Below, one piece after another: positions 21,966-31,580 of a stretch of 64,000 bases of DNA (position 1 is the stretch's first letter; each line of letters starts with the position of its first letter). The translations under genes and the position numbers were made by a program. The notes beneath the pieces were generated by a model. It was not told the origin of the DNA. It searched no databases and saw nothing but the letters and a program-made list of their open reading frames with translations. The DNA is from Pterois miles (lineage: Eukaryota > Chordata > Actinopteri > Perciformes > Scorpaenidae), in contig CAMQGK010000638.1 in assembly GCA_947000775.1 (NCBI GenBank), forward strand, positions 29,241,001 through 29,305,000, written 5' to 3'.

Positions 21966-22330
21966 ACCCCTCCCTTCCCCTCCTCTCTCCCCCCCCTCTC
22001 TCCCCCTCCCTCTCTCCCCCTCCCCTCCTCCCCCCCCCCCCCCTCTCTCCCTCCCTCCCTCTCCCTCCTCCCCTCCCCCCCCTCTCCCCCCCTTCCCTCT
22101 CTCCCCTCTCTCTCCTCTCCCCTCACTCCCCTCTTATCCCCCCTCCCCCTATAACACTCCTTCCAAATCTCTCTCCCTCTTATTCTCATCCTTTTTATAA
22201 AATATTATATACAAAAAAAAAAATAAAAAAAGATCAAAAATAATAAAAAAAATTAAAAAGAAAAAAAAAATAAAAAAAAAATATCCGGGGTCTCCTCTCC
22301 TCAGGGGGGGGGGGGGGGGGGGGGGGGTCT
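21633..22330. repeat. Homopolymer block: C-rich, then A-rich, then G run
   Basis: 21633-22150 is almost all C with scattered T and A. 22196-22282 is A-rich with scattered T. 22304-22327 is 24 G. The three composition classes sit back to back at the end of the 57-bp CT-rich array. It may be a real low-complexity tract, but the shape also fits consensus failure in a difficult region, and base-level content should not be trusted. Confidence 0.85.
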
Positions 22331-22698
22331 CCCATTAAAGGTTTGAAAGAGGAACCCCAGGGAGCAGCTAATGAATGGGAACAAATTGAGTGAGGCTCTT
22401 TTAAATGGGATCAATATCCGTCAGGTGGAGGATGATGAGGTGTGACGAGGGGACGAAGAGGCCGGGCGCTGCGAGATGGATCAGCTCTGATTACAATGAG
22501 GAGCAGCTCAAACGCTTTGCTTCACAAACTCAACCTGTCTTCAAGGCCATCTGCGGCCTGTTCAGACATTTCTATGTCAGATTTAAGCTCATTAGCCACA
22601 CAAACAACAAACGACAAACAACTTTTAATTTTTAGTTTTAATTTTAATAAATAAGGTTGCTGCTAAAATGTGAATATGACTTCTGACTATAGTAGAGA
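22331..22698. other. Unannotated stretch
   Basis: Repeat-free, balanced composition (22420-22600), conserved-looking but with no coding frame that has splice support. Confidence 0.25.
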
Positions 22699-22991
22699 GC
22701 TACACGGTGAGCAAGACGGTCACAGGTTCGAATCCGGCTTGGGGCCCTTCTGTATGGAGTTTACATGTTCCCCCCATGTTAGCGTGGGTTTTCTCCAGGT
22801 TCTCCGGTTTCCTCCCACTCTCTCTCCCATGACTCTAAATGTCCCGGTGTGAATGGTTGTCTGTCTCTAGGTGTCCTGTGATGGACTGGCGACCCGTCCA
22901 GGGTGAACCCGCCTTCACCCAGTGCCAGCTTGGATCGGCTCCAGACCCCTGCAACCTCTAACGGGATAAGCGGCTGAAGATGGACGGATGG
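22699..22991 (+). mobile_element. V-SINE (tRNA-derived SINE), near full length
   Basis: The 5-prime part keeps a pol III B box (ggttcgaatcc). It is followed by the V-SINE central domain as in zebrafish DANA/Mermaid and relatives: tggagtttacatgttccccc, gcgtgggttttctccaggtt, ctccggtttcctcccac. Then come gtgatggactggcgacc, ccagggtgaacccgcc and a tggacggatgga tail. The extreme 5-prime A-box region is degraded. Other copies: 4387-4421, 34578-34730, 50201-50457. Confidence 0.88.
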
Positions 22992-23540
22992 ACTCAGGAT
23001 GCAGGTCAAAGGTCATCCTCCACGCTGCAGGTTCACTCATGAACCAATAGTTAGTTAGCTAGTTAACTATCCCAACATACCAATCAGCTAACTGAGGATT
23101 TTCATTTTATTTTTTAGTTTCTTTCACCTAAAACTAGTTCAGTGTGTTTATTTTCGCAATGGCATTTGTGTGTGTGGTGAAAAGGTGAAATCAACGTTGT
23201 GAATCACATAAAGTCTTCACCGTCTCCTCCTGCTGGAGATAAATGACCAGGAAGCGGCCCATACCGGAGGTTCGTGGGCCTCTAACGGGTCTGAACGGTG
23301 GGGAGCTCAACTTTCAGACCAGCAGGAAACCAGAGAAAAGTCCCGTTAGAGAAATAAAGGAATCTCAGAGCAGCCCGGTGTGGCGTCGGCGCCGGAGCTG
23401 AGGAGAGAGAGAGCGGCCGGTGATGGTGAACCTCTAAAACGTCCTGAAACAAACATCGGACCTCTGCAACATGTCTATCCGTCCTCTGGTGAGCTGTGGA
23501 CGGCGAGGTGTGGTGCGTCTCCTCAGCAGCAGCCGGATGG

Positions 23541-23541
<1 letters not shown>
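22992..23541. other. Unannotated stretch
   Basis: No supported feature. 23280-23540 has somewhat higher GC, with short frames on both strands that mirror each other. Confidence 0.3.

Positions 23542-23583
<42 letters not shown>
23542..23583. repeat. (GA)n microsatellite
   Basis: About 21 clean GA units. Confidence 0.97.
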
Positions 23584-23586
<3 letters not shown>

Positions 23587-24762
23587 ATGTGTGGAGATAA
23601 CCCTGGTCTCATTAGTGGTCTGATAAACAGGAAATTCATCTAAACTGGGCACAAAAACAATAGTATCTGTTATCATGGTGATGAATTACTTCTGACTATT
23701 AACCACACACCTATTAACCCTCCCAACCCCAACAACCGCTCTCAGAGAGAGCGTCAACCAAGAAACATGCTCTGCTCACCATTCGTTGTAAAATCAGCTG
23801 CAGCCATTTTCCAGTTCATTCAATTTTAAATGAACATTTGATGTAACTTACAAGAATGTGTGTGTTCCTACAGTATTAACATTTAGTACAACGCCGTGTG
23901 AAGTGAATGACCTCTTTAGTTGATCCTCTGAGAGATTTTCGCTGTTTGGATTCAATTTTTAGTTCAAGTTTAAAACCGCTATGATTTATATTCCCCAGTT
24001 TGCACAAAGTTCATCAAACAAACTTTAAAACTGCATTTTTTCTGCAGCTGTACCCGGCTGCGACGCTCCGGGGGAGTCTGTTTGGTTTTGCTCCGTCCCG
24101 CTGAGCCGTCGCTAACGCCATGTGGAATAAACGTCCTCCCAATGACTTCAGTCACAGAGAAACAGTCAGTCATTAACTGCGCACGTCTCAAATCAGCAAA
24201 CAGCAATCTGGTGAGATAATATGTTACCTTTGTTTTTTCTTTTTTGTCCCTGGAGTTGTGTTCTAACAACGTAAAGTTAAATCGCCCCCAGAACATTTTA
24301 TATTAACTCCATTTCTACCAATCTCGCGCTACAAACAAACACTGAGGTTCTAGCTGCTACTAGAAGTCTGAGAAACCTGCAGCACAAACCACGGCCTCAA
24401 TGCGGAAACATGATTCCTCAGAGTTCTTCACTTGGGTTTAGTGAAGAAAGTGGAAACACCCTGCACTGTTTACAGTGGAATTAACGGTGCCTTCAGGTGT
24501 GGTGGTGTTTACCGTGTTCACCAGTTGGGCCCTGAACGCCCCCCTCGTGTCGTATTCACGACCTCGTCAGTGGAAAGTTTCTGTGGCTTTTAGACTCAGA
24601 CAGTAATGTTAATGTTGACTTCGCTTAGCAGCGGTGTTCTTCATGACGTAACCACTTGAATGCAACACGTCGTGTTCATGACCTCTGATCTCATGAACAC
24701 AGTGAACTCGACCCCATGCGAAGGCACCAACAGATGCATCCTGTCTGGAAACAGGAGCGGGA
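23584..24762. other. Unannotated stretch
   Basis: About 1.2 kb of unique-looking sequence. A 105-codon reverse frame (23979-24296) has no recognised domain. Confidence 0.35.
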
Positions 24763-25010
24763 AGTGTTGCCAACTTAGCGACTTTGTCACTATATTTAAT
24801 GACTTTTCAGACCCCTCTAGTGAATATTTTTCAAAAAAGCGACTAGCGACTTTTCTGGGGTTACTGGAGACTTTTGGAGACTCTGACGTGAAAGCAGGTA
24901 TCGTTCTTCTTCGTCTCAACGAGCAGCGGGTGCTGCCGTGGACCCCTCCCCATCCCAAAGCACTAGGTAGAGGGGCTTCTGTCTCGGGGGGGATGGGCCG
25001 CGGGTGAGTC
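24763..25010 (+). mobile_element. hAT-B remnant, copy 2
   Basis: Begins gtgttgccaacttagcgact and carries the family body: acttttcagacccctctagt, caaaaaagcgact, ggagacttttggagactctg, ctcaacgagcagcgggtgct, gccgtggacccctccccatc. The leading CA of the expected terminus has changed. A long reverse-strand frame across 24641-25525 covers this element and is not a gene. Confidence 0.7.
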
Positions 25011-25422
25011 GGCAGGAGACGAGGAGCGAGATCCGGAAAGCGTCCAGAGGCCGAACACGGCGTGGTGGAGCTGCCAGGAAATAGTGGCCGAGTGGGAGCA
25101 GCAGGTGAATGGAGCGGCTGGCGGTCCACAGAAGTGGACACAGGAGGGAAAAACAGGGTCGATTCAAAAACATCAAACTCAAGAAAAAAAGTCAGGCAGC
25201 AAAGTATCAGGCCTGAGACGTTCGCCTGCAGAGGCTGTGAATGACTGGTGATTACGGTCAGGTGAGTCAGCCTCATAGGAGGAGGAGGCCACGCCCACCT
25301 GCACCTGCACAGAGACAGACAGACAGACGAGGGGAGACAATACAGGAGACAAAAGGACAGAGAAAGCACAGGGACACACTGGGAAACTGGGTCAGACTCT
25401 AGTAATGTAACAGAATAAACCA
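25011..25422. other. Unannotated, possible degraded repeat
   Basis: Contains gacagacagacagacga and gaggaggaggccacgcccac. Composition suggests an old LTR-type repeat, but no second copy was found here. Confidence 0.25.
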
Positions 25423-25460
25423 AAGTTAGAAGTTTATTTTGAAAAGACACCATATGTGAC
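25423..25460 (-). repeat. Family A fragment, copy 7
   Basis: agttagaagtttattttgaa then aagacaccatatgtgac is the reverse complement of the Family A opening part (cttttcaaaataaacttct). Confidence 0.55.
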
Positions 25461-25820
25461 AACACACCGTCCCTGACACGTCCAACAATGACACTACCTG
25501 TACTGTACAGCACAGTTTGAAACATACAACTAGCTACAACTGGTGATATTTGCCACTGATAGTTATCACAAAGGTCGCTAACAGGAAATGAGAAGCTGCT
25601 CTTTACTTATTGATCAAGCAATTATTTCAAAAATCTGGACAAATTTCGAGCACCAGCAGCATCACTGTTAGATGTATGCTGTACGTTCCAGCACACAGCG
25701 ACTCGGTATTATCTCTGTCTGGGTTCGTTATCTCAGCGGTGGTCTGTTGTTGTTTTCATCATCCCTCGCTGTCGTCCTTTCACCACACCGTCCTGCTGTT
25801 CACACAGAGGATAGAGTGAG
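25461..25820. other. Unannotated stretch
   Basis: No supported feature. Two overlapping short forward frames at 25610-25899 have no domain. Confidence 0.3.
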
Positions 25821-26260
25821 GAACAAAGAGAGAGAGAGAGAGAGGGATGGAGGTGAATTGACACTCCACCCCGACTCCTACCGCTCGCCGGCAGAATAAC
25901 GATTAGCTGCTCGGCATGCTGGTCACATCGCCTCCTCTATCAATGAGTGAGTGAGCAGGGGAGTGACAGAGGAGAGGGAGAGGGAGGCAACAAGGTGAAT
26001 AACAGACAGAGAGAGGGTGAAGAGGAAGAAGAAAAGAGAGAGAGTGGGGTGGGAATAATGGAGGGATGAGCGAGGTAGGGAATGAAAGATAAGAGTGGGA
26101 GAAAAAGGGATGTGAGGAAAGAGGCAACAAGGAGCATAATGGGAAAGGAGGAGGAAGGGGAGAGAGGTAAAGAATGAATGATGGAGAGAGAGAGAGGGAA
26201 AGGGTTAAGATGGAGGGGCAAGGAGATGAAGGGCAGTGATGAAGAGTAGGGTGGGGGGGC
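25821..26260. repeat. Polypurine-rich tract (+ strand)
   Basis: About 440 bp in which the + strand is largely A/G apart from a mixed patch at 25855-25945. It includes (GA)n at 25826-25844, gagagagagagagggaaa near 26190 and an imperfect aagaggcaacaaggag duplication. Pyrimidine-rich frames on the reverse strand are artefacts. Confidence 0.75.
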
Positions 26261-26544
26261 AGCTGAGAGGATGATGAATGAAGATGTATGAAAACACAAA
26301 CACACTGGTTGTGTCAAATATGGATAAAACAGACATATCTGAAATGAGAGAATGTCGTAGTGATCAAACCATCATCATCAATAATGTCAGAGCCAACTCT
26401 GTCTGCTGCAAAACCGACAAACGAGGGAGGAAACCTGTCTTCTCCCAGATTACAGCCTCACTTAAAGAAACAAAACAGAAATCCTTGGTGGTGTTTAGAG
26501 AGGACCATGAAGAAAAACATATTTGTGATATGTCAAAAACTCCC
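26261..26544. other. Unannotated stretch before the 27-bp array
   Basis: Open in more than one forward frame and continuous with the array, but without any domain. It shows no further reverse-transcriptase similarity upstream of the array. Confidence 0.3.
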
Positions 26545-27112
26545 TGTCCTCCAGAACCTCCACCGTCTCCCTGTCCTCCAGAACCTCCTCTGTCTCCCTG
26601 TCCTCCAGAACCTCCTCTGTCTCCCTGTCCTCCAGAACCTCCACTGTCTCCCAGTCCTCCAGAACCTCCACTGTCTCCCTGTCCTCCAGAACCTCCACTG
26701 TCTCCCTGTCCTCCAGAACCTCCATTGTCTCCCTGTCCTCCAGAACCTCCACTGTCTCCCAGTCCTCCAGAACCTTCACTGTCTCCCTGTCCTCCAGAAC
26801 CTTCACTGTCTCCCTGTCCTCCAGAACCTCCACCGTCTCCCTGTCCTCCAGAACCTCCACTGTCTCCCTGTCCTCCAGAACCTCCTCTGTCTCCCTGTCC
26901 TCCAGAACCTCCACCGTCTCCCTGTCCTCCAGAACCTCCACCGTCTCCCTGTCCTCCAGAACCTCCACCGTCTCCCTGTCCTCCAGAACCTCCACTGTCT
27001 CCCAGTCCTCCAGAACCTCCACCGTCTCCCTGTCCTCCAGAACCTCCACTGTCTCCCAGTCCTCCAGAACCTCCACCGTCTCCCAGTCCTCCAGAACCTC
27101 CACTGTCTCCCT
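26545..27112. repeat. 27-bp minisatellite, 21 units counted
   Basis: Twenty-one 27-bp units (ctccagaacctccactgtct + ccctgtc), with variants cct/cca/tca and ccg/ctg/ctc at fixed positions and agt replacing tgt in four to five units. Because 27 is a multiple of 3 and no unit has a stop, several frames on both strands are open. In one frame the unit reads LPVLQNLHC, the same residues that enter the LINE sequence directly downstream. Confidence 0.97.
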
Positions 27113-27660
27113 GTCCCACACCGCATCCAGTTTAAAGTCCTTATCCTCCATAGCCAGGCCCCCTCCTACCTCACCGCCCTGCTCCACCAACCACACTCCT
27201 TCCCGCTCCCTCTGCTCCTCTGAAGCCAACCTCCTGTCCCCACCACTCAGAACCGAGCACCGGACCTTGCTATAGCTGCCCCCCTCCCTCGAGAACGCCC
27301 TCCTTAAACCCATCAGAGACTACACCAACCTGCCCAGATTCAAAACACCAATCAAAACTCACCTTTTTAGAGCTGCTTTTACTGCATGGTGACCACATAC
27401 ACACCACTGATATATGTGCACTATACTGTACACCCTCGGTGTAATATCACTAGTTCTCAAGTGTAAACCTCAGCTCATACTGTGCAGTACTCTCAGGTGA
27501 AACTTCACTACAATAACAATAGCTGTTTTGTTGATAGTGTGCTTATTGTCAATACTGTATATACTGTTAAAACTTTCTTCATGTAGACAGGCTATTTGCT
27601 GCTGTACACTGCAAATGTGGCCACTGTGGGACTAATAAAGAAATATCTTACAGTATAATA
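27113..27660 (+). mobile_element. LINE (L2/Rex1-like) reverse-transcriptase C-terminal end and 3-prime tail, decayed
   Basis: Directly after the 27-bp array, in the same frame, come HRIQFKVLILHSQAPSYLT (27120-27176), then a frame-broken PSLENALL and RFKTPIKTHLFRAAF (27337-27385). These correspond to the end of fish L2/Rex1-type ORF2 proteins (LHWLPV..RIQFK..., ...F+..LKTHLF). A 3-prime untranslated part follows to about 27650, ending gtgggactaataaagaaata. The element is 5-prime truncated, has stops and frameshifts, and cannot encode a working enzyme. Confidence 0.8.
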
Positions 27661-28483
27661 ATATAATAATATAATAAGAGTGACACTACTAGAGCCCTAA
27701 ATACACTCAGTGTTCAGACACTAAATTAATAAGCTAATTTTGCCGCCATGTCATTCACATGAAGTCGACCACTGCACCGCAGGCTGTGTTCATTGTATGA
27801 ACGGTATGCAGCCGATGCACTGACCGAGTGGTTTCTGTGGGTTTGTGTTCAGCCTCTTACTGATCTCAGGTCTCTGCAGAAACTCACATATTTCCACTAA
27901 TTCCCTGTAGTCTCCTTTTTCATCTCATCTCTGTACATTTAATTACCGCTACATGCAACTCGCATTGAATCCTTTCAAGAAAATTATCAGGAAAGTCGAG
28001 TATCTGAGCAGATTGTGGATAAAAAGGATTCAGGACAGAGCTGTGGGTTACATATTACACACACATGAAATTAATAAAAATGTGTCATGTTTCCCGTCAA
28101 GCATTTAACACATCAGATGCTAATCATGTGACACCAGCTGTTAAACGCCAGTCACACGGTATCATCAGCATCCAGACACCATGCGCCCCCAGCTCCTTCA
28201 TAAAGGAGGTGGCAGCGTGTCAATGGGAGGCTGACAGTTGGCTCAGACCAAAGACGAGGGTTGATTCCCATCGCTGCGTCGCTGTGAAACCAGTTGTGAC
28301 GGAAATGTGACTGAATGCTGCAGCTCCTGTGAAGTCATTGGCTCCAACACTGGAAAAAATCATATATTTTATTATTGTTTTGTGTGTGAGAACAATGTCG
28401 GTATTGACTACAGTGTAAATGCATCTGTGTGACTATGCTCTGCTCAGAGGTGGTGACGGACAATGTAAAGAGAGAGACTGCTG
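27661..28483. other. Unannotated stretch
   Basis: A short taatataataat run at 27655-27678, then unique sequence. 27885-28010 is repeat-free with aatta cores but not distinctive enough to call. Confidence 0.3.
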
Positions 28484-28685
28484 ATGGTGGCGGGGGTCCA
28501 ACAAACACAGGACTTAAACCGCTGTGTGACCAAAGTGAAGTTCAGTTATTTTTAAGTTACTTAAGTGATGTTTGTGACGTGTTTTCTTATATTACACATA
28601 CACACATGCATATTTCATTAGACCAACCATGTTTTTCTTAAACATAACAATGTGTCTTTGTTGCCTAAACATAACTTGACTGTTT
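28484..28685 (-). repeat. Family A dispersed repeat, copy 8
   Basis: Reverse orientation: ggtccaacaaacacaggact near 28496, then taagttacttaagtg, and ttgcctaaacataacttgac at the far end. Confidence 0.65.
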
Positions 28686-28725
28686 GACCCCTACGGTGAA
28701 ACCGTCGTGGGTCAAACACTCACAT

Positions 28726-29325
28726 CAGTGGTGTCAAACTCGGTTTAGTTCAGGGGCCACAACCAGTCCAGTCTGATGTCCAGTAGGACAATAAAAATTT
28801 GGACATTACTTAAAATCTGGACTTAATTCCCATAAAAAAGTCATAACCAAAGACAAAATATCTCAAAATCGACCTTTGAAAAATGAAAATCTCAGGTTTC
28901 ACAGTAAACATACATAGCTTTGAGTCTTATCTTAAGTTTGACTCTCTTAAGTCAAATGTTTAATACTCCGACTTTACTCCTACTATACTACTGTAATATA
29001 TAACTTCCAATGATAACTAATAATAGCTTTGAATTAATATCTCGTGATTTTGGCTTTGTATGTCAAAATTCTGACTTTATTTTTAAGTTAAATTTAGATA
29101 TAATCCCCTTCGAAAGTCAAGTGTGACAAAGAATTTAAAAATTAAGCCTTAAAAATTATAAATATAAATATTTTTCTGCAATTTGGACCCTTTGGTGGGC
29201 TGGATTGGACCCTTTGGTGGGCTGGATTGGACCCTTTGGTGGGCTGGATTGGACCCTTTGGTGGGCTGGATTGGACCCTTTGGTGGGCCGCTTCTGGCCC
29301 TCAGGATGTATGTTTGACACCCTTC
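28726..29325. mobile_element. hAT-like MITE with inverted termini and internal 22-bp array
   Basis: Left end cagtggtgtcaaactcggtt and right end gtatgtttgacaccc are inverted termini of the fish cag(g)ggtgtcaaactca type, and gggccac / gggcc..ctggccctcag flank the interior. The interior is AT-rich noncoding with ttgactttaa-type palindromic stretches. Near the right end, five 22-bp units containing tttggaccctttggtgggct occupy 29181-29290. No clean 8-bp target duplication was found. Confidence 0.8.
29181..29290. repeat. Five-copy 22-bp tandem repeat inside the MITE
   Basis: Five near-identical 22-bp units expanded from the subterminal gattggaccctttggtggg motif of the element. Confidence 0.97.
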
Positions 29326-29482
29326 TTCTACATAGAGTTTGCCTTTCATAATGATTAATGATGATTTCATTTCATTATAAATGTCATTTATATTTACGTT
29401 AGACAGAAAGAGGTTAAGAAGCGTGTGGTAATTTGTAAACAATAGTAATAATCCACAATTGAAAGTCTCGCTGAGTTTCATG
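29326..29482 (-). repeat. Family B dispersed repeat, copy 3
   Basis: Reverse complement of the Family B body: catagagtttgcctttcata, cattataaatgtcatttata, ttagacagaaagaggttaag, tggtaatttgtaaacaatag, taatccacaattg. It starts directly at the right end of the MITE. Confidence 0.75.
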
Positions 29483-29617
29483 AAAAAAAAAAAAACATTT
29501 TAAAAGTTGTCATTTCTAAAAATAAGAGTTATGTATTATTTTTCTTTTCATTATCTACTTCATCTCTACACGTTTACCACGACAGTTACACGGGTTAAAG
29601 GCTGGTTGCATCCTTTT

Positions 29618-29648
29618 ATTTCTCTCTCTCTCTCTCTCTCTCTCTGTC

Positions 29649-29699
<51 letters not shown>
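29618..29699. repeat. (TC)n followed by (AC)n microsatellites
   Basis: About 12 TC units, a short gtctat spacer, then about 24 AC units. Confidence 0.97.
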
Positions 29700-29702
<3 letters not shown>

Positions 29703-29779
29703 CAACTTAATGAAAACATGAACATTTCTTTCCTGTTGTCACCCATGTGTTGAAATACAGCAGCTCTCTGCTGTTTAAA

Positions 29780-30010
29780 AGCTGTGACAAAACATGAAAT
29801 ATGGCTTCAATATGTCCCTGCATTTTTATGTGGCCCTTGTAAACATAAATCACACATTGTTAAAGTGCTCCGCATTAAACAGCTACCGTTGATAACAGCA
29901 TCAGCTAAACCGCTGCAGTGTAATGCAAATGTAATGTCACAAAAGAACGATTACATTTCACCTGCAAAATTCAATTTAATATGAGATAAAAGAGCATTAA
30001 TGCGGGTTCA
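29780..30010. promoter_or_regulatory. Candidate conserved noncoding element
   Basis: Repeat-free block with octamer-like aatgcaaatgtaatgtca and homeodomain-like cattaaacagc, gagcattaatgcgggttc. No coding frame. Call by texture only. Confidence 0.25.
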
Positions 30011-30553
30011 TTTGACAGCACCCAGCATCATAACCGTCACGTGCAGGTTCTGGCCCGTTCTGAGCCGAACACCGTGTGCTACTGGTGAGGAGGGAATACA
30101 GGGAACGACACACTCGTCATAAACTAGTCTCTGAACGAGGAGGGACGTCACAGACAAGATAAAGGAGACGTTTCAGACACAAGACGATGCAGAAGAAGTT
30201 CATTCTTTAACCTTGTGGTGTCCTCAGTTCCTCGTCCACTTAATGACTCTTATTTTATTACTGGTACTAATCACTTCGTAATTACAGAGCTCGTGATTTA
30301 CTATTTCATTATGTTGGGGAGCTTGGCAGAGATGAAAAATTCAAAATCAGAGCAACACAGGCTGAAATATCCTTTTAGTCCCTTGTAAGCAGGATCTGAA
30401 ACCAACTTTTTTTTTTTTTTTTCTTTTTTTTGTCTGCCAGATCTGATGTCATTCAATGTTTGATATATTTTACCAATAAATAGATTGTAAATTACAGTGT
30501 GTTACACAGCTTCAGGGGGAGCCCTGTTTTTTGGGGTTGGGAGAGTACATGTA
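30011..30553. other. Unannotated stretch
   Basis: A poly-T run lies at about 30408-30432. No other feature. Confidence 0.35.
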
Positions 30554-30626
30554 TACAGTACTGCATGCAGTACTGTATGCAGTACTGCATGCAGTACTGC
30601 ATACAGTACTGCATACAGTACTGTAC
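30554..30626. repeat. 12-bp palindromic tandem array
   Basis: About six units of cagtactgcatg / cagtactgtatg. Adjacent units form perfect palindromes such as gtactgcatgcagtac, so the whole array can fold as a hairpin or cruciform. Confidence 0.95.
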
Positions 30627-31365
30627 TTTGTTATTATCATCTGTAGTGGCTATTTGCATAGAAATGCACAATTCAAATATTTAAATATTTGCTTTGATGA
30701 AAAAAAAAACATGTTGGCAAGCTGCTTAGTTACTTAAATATTATACAGCAATATATTATTTATATTGCTGTGAAAATATCTTCAAACAACTGGATTTTTT
30801 TCTTGCCAATAAAATTATTTTATGAGATTACATTTGAACACATCATGATATTTTACTGAGCAGAGCTTGTACGCCTAATATAATAATCTAATATAACTCA
30901 ATGAAACCCCGTTAGCATTAGCTGTTAGCACCGTTACTGATCTTTATTTTAAACATCTGGCTGCCGCCTGCTGGCTGGCTGCAGTGTAGCTCTGAAATCT
31001 CCTGGAGGTGGCGCTCTGAAAACTACTCAGGAAGAAATATTCTTATTGATTCAAACAGGAGATGGAGAGAAAAGAGGCAGAAAGAGTGAGAGACAGATGC
31101 ACTGAAAAAGGAGAAAGAGGCCGACAGATAAACAGAATCACAGTCTGGGCTTGTTTGTGTGAGCTGCATCTGTATCTGAGGTTTAGGACTCAGCCTGGAC
31201 TACTTAGTGAGTGAGTGTCTCAGCGGCTTGTCGTCTACCTGAATGAACAGAAAGTGTCTGCAGTAGCAGCTGATACGTAATACTGAGTATTTCTATTGCT
31301 GCAAAGCTGCTCATGTTATTGCTGAGTGTTCAGCATTAAAGTGCAAACAGTCACCTGAGGAAAGG
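30627..31365. other. Unannotated stretch
   Basis: AT-rich to 30930, then unique. A GA-rich segment at 31060-31130 is open in frame but has no donor site and is not called as an exon. Confidence 0.3.
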
Positions 31366-31580
31366 CGACCAGAGGTCTGGACTACGAAGCAGGGTTTGGA
31401 ACGCGGTAACTTCAGGGTTAACCCTTCAGATGGTGGATCACTTAGATCACCATGGTAACTGATCCCGAACACCTGACCTGCTCCGAAGCAGGTGATGTTC
31501 CAGATAAGAGATCAACTGGTATAAAAGCACCTACTGACCAATCAGAGCTGGGTGAGATGTAGATAATATAAAAATGTGAA
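31366..31580. repeat. Probable dispersed repeat
   Basis: gtctggactacgaagcaggg, ggtaacttcagggttaaccc, agatcaccatggtaactgat, gataagagatcaactgg and ctgaccaatcagagct occur in an order I recognise from fish MITE-like repeats. There is only one copy in the window, so support is from memory only. Confidence 0.4.

Noticed and set aside
21223..22189. Gly-rich and Glu/Arg-rich reverse frames
   Set aside because: Translation of C homopolymer and CT-rich array; probable sequence-quality problem.
24641..25525. 294-codon reverse frame
   Set aside because: It crosses a hAT-B remnant and a Family A fragment, has no domain, and its composition is not coding-like.
26278..27313. Open frames of about 250-290 codons on both strands (Pro-rich forward, Gly- or Glu-rich reverse)
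   Set aside because: They are produced by a stop-free 27-bp repeat, which keeps the same frame open on both strands. Only the LINE-derived sequence explains a meaningful frame.
31058..31130. Possible small exon after tcaaacag
   Set aside because: GA-rich low complexity explains the open frame, and no GT donor follows.
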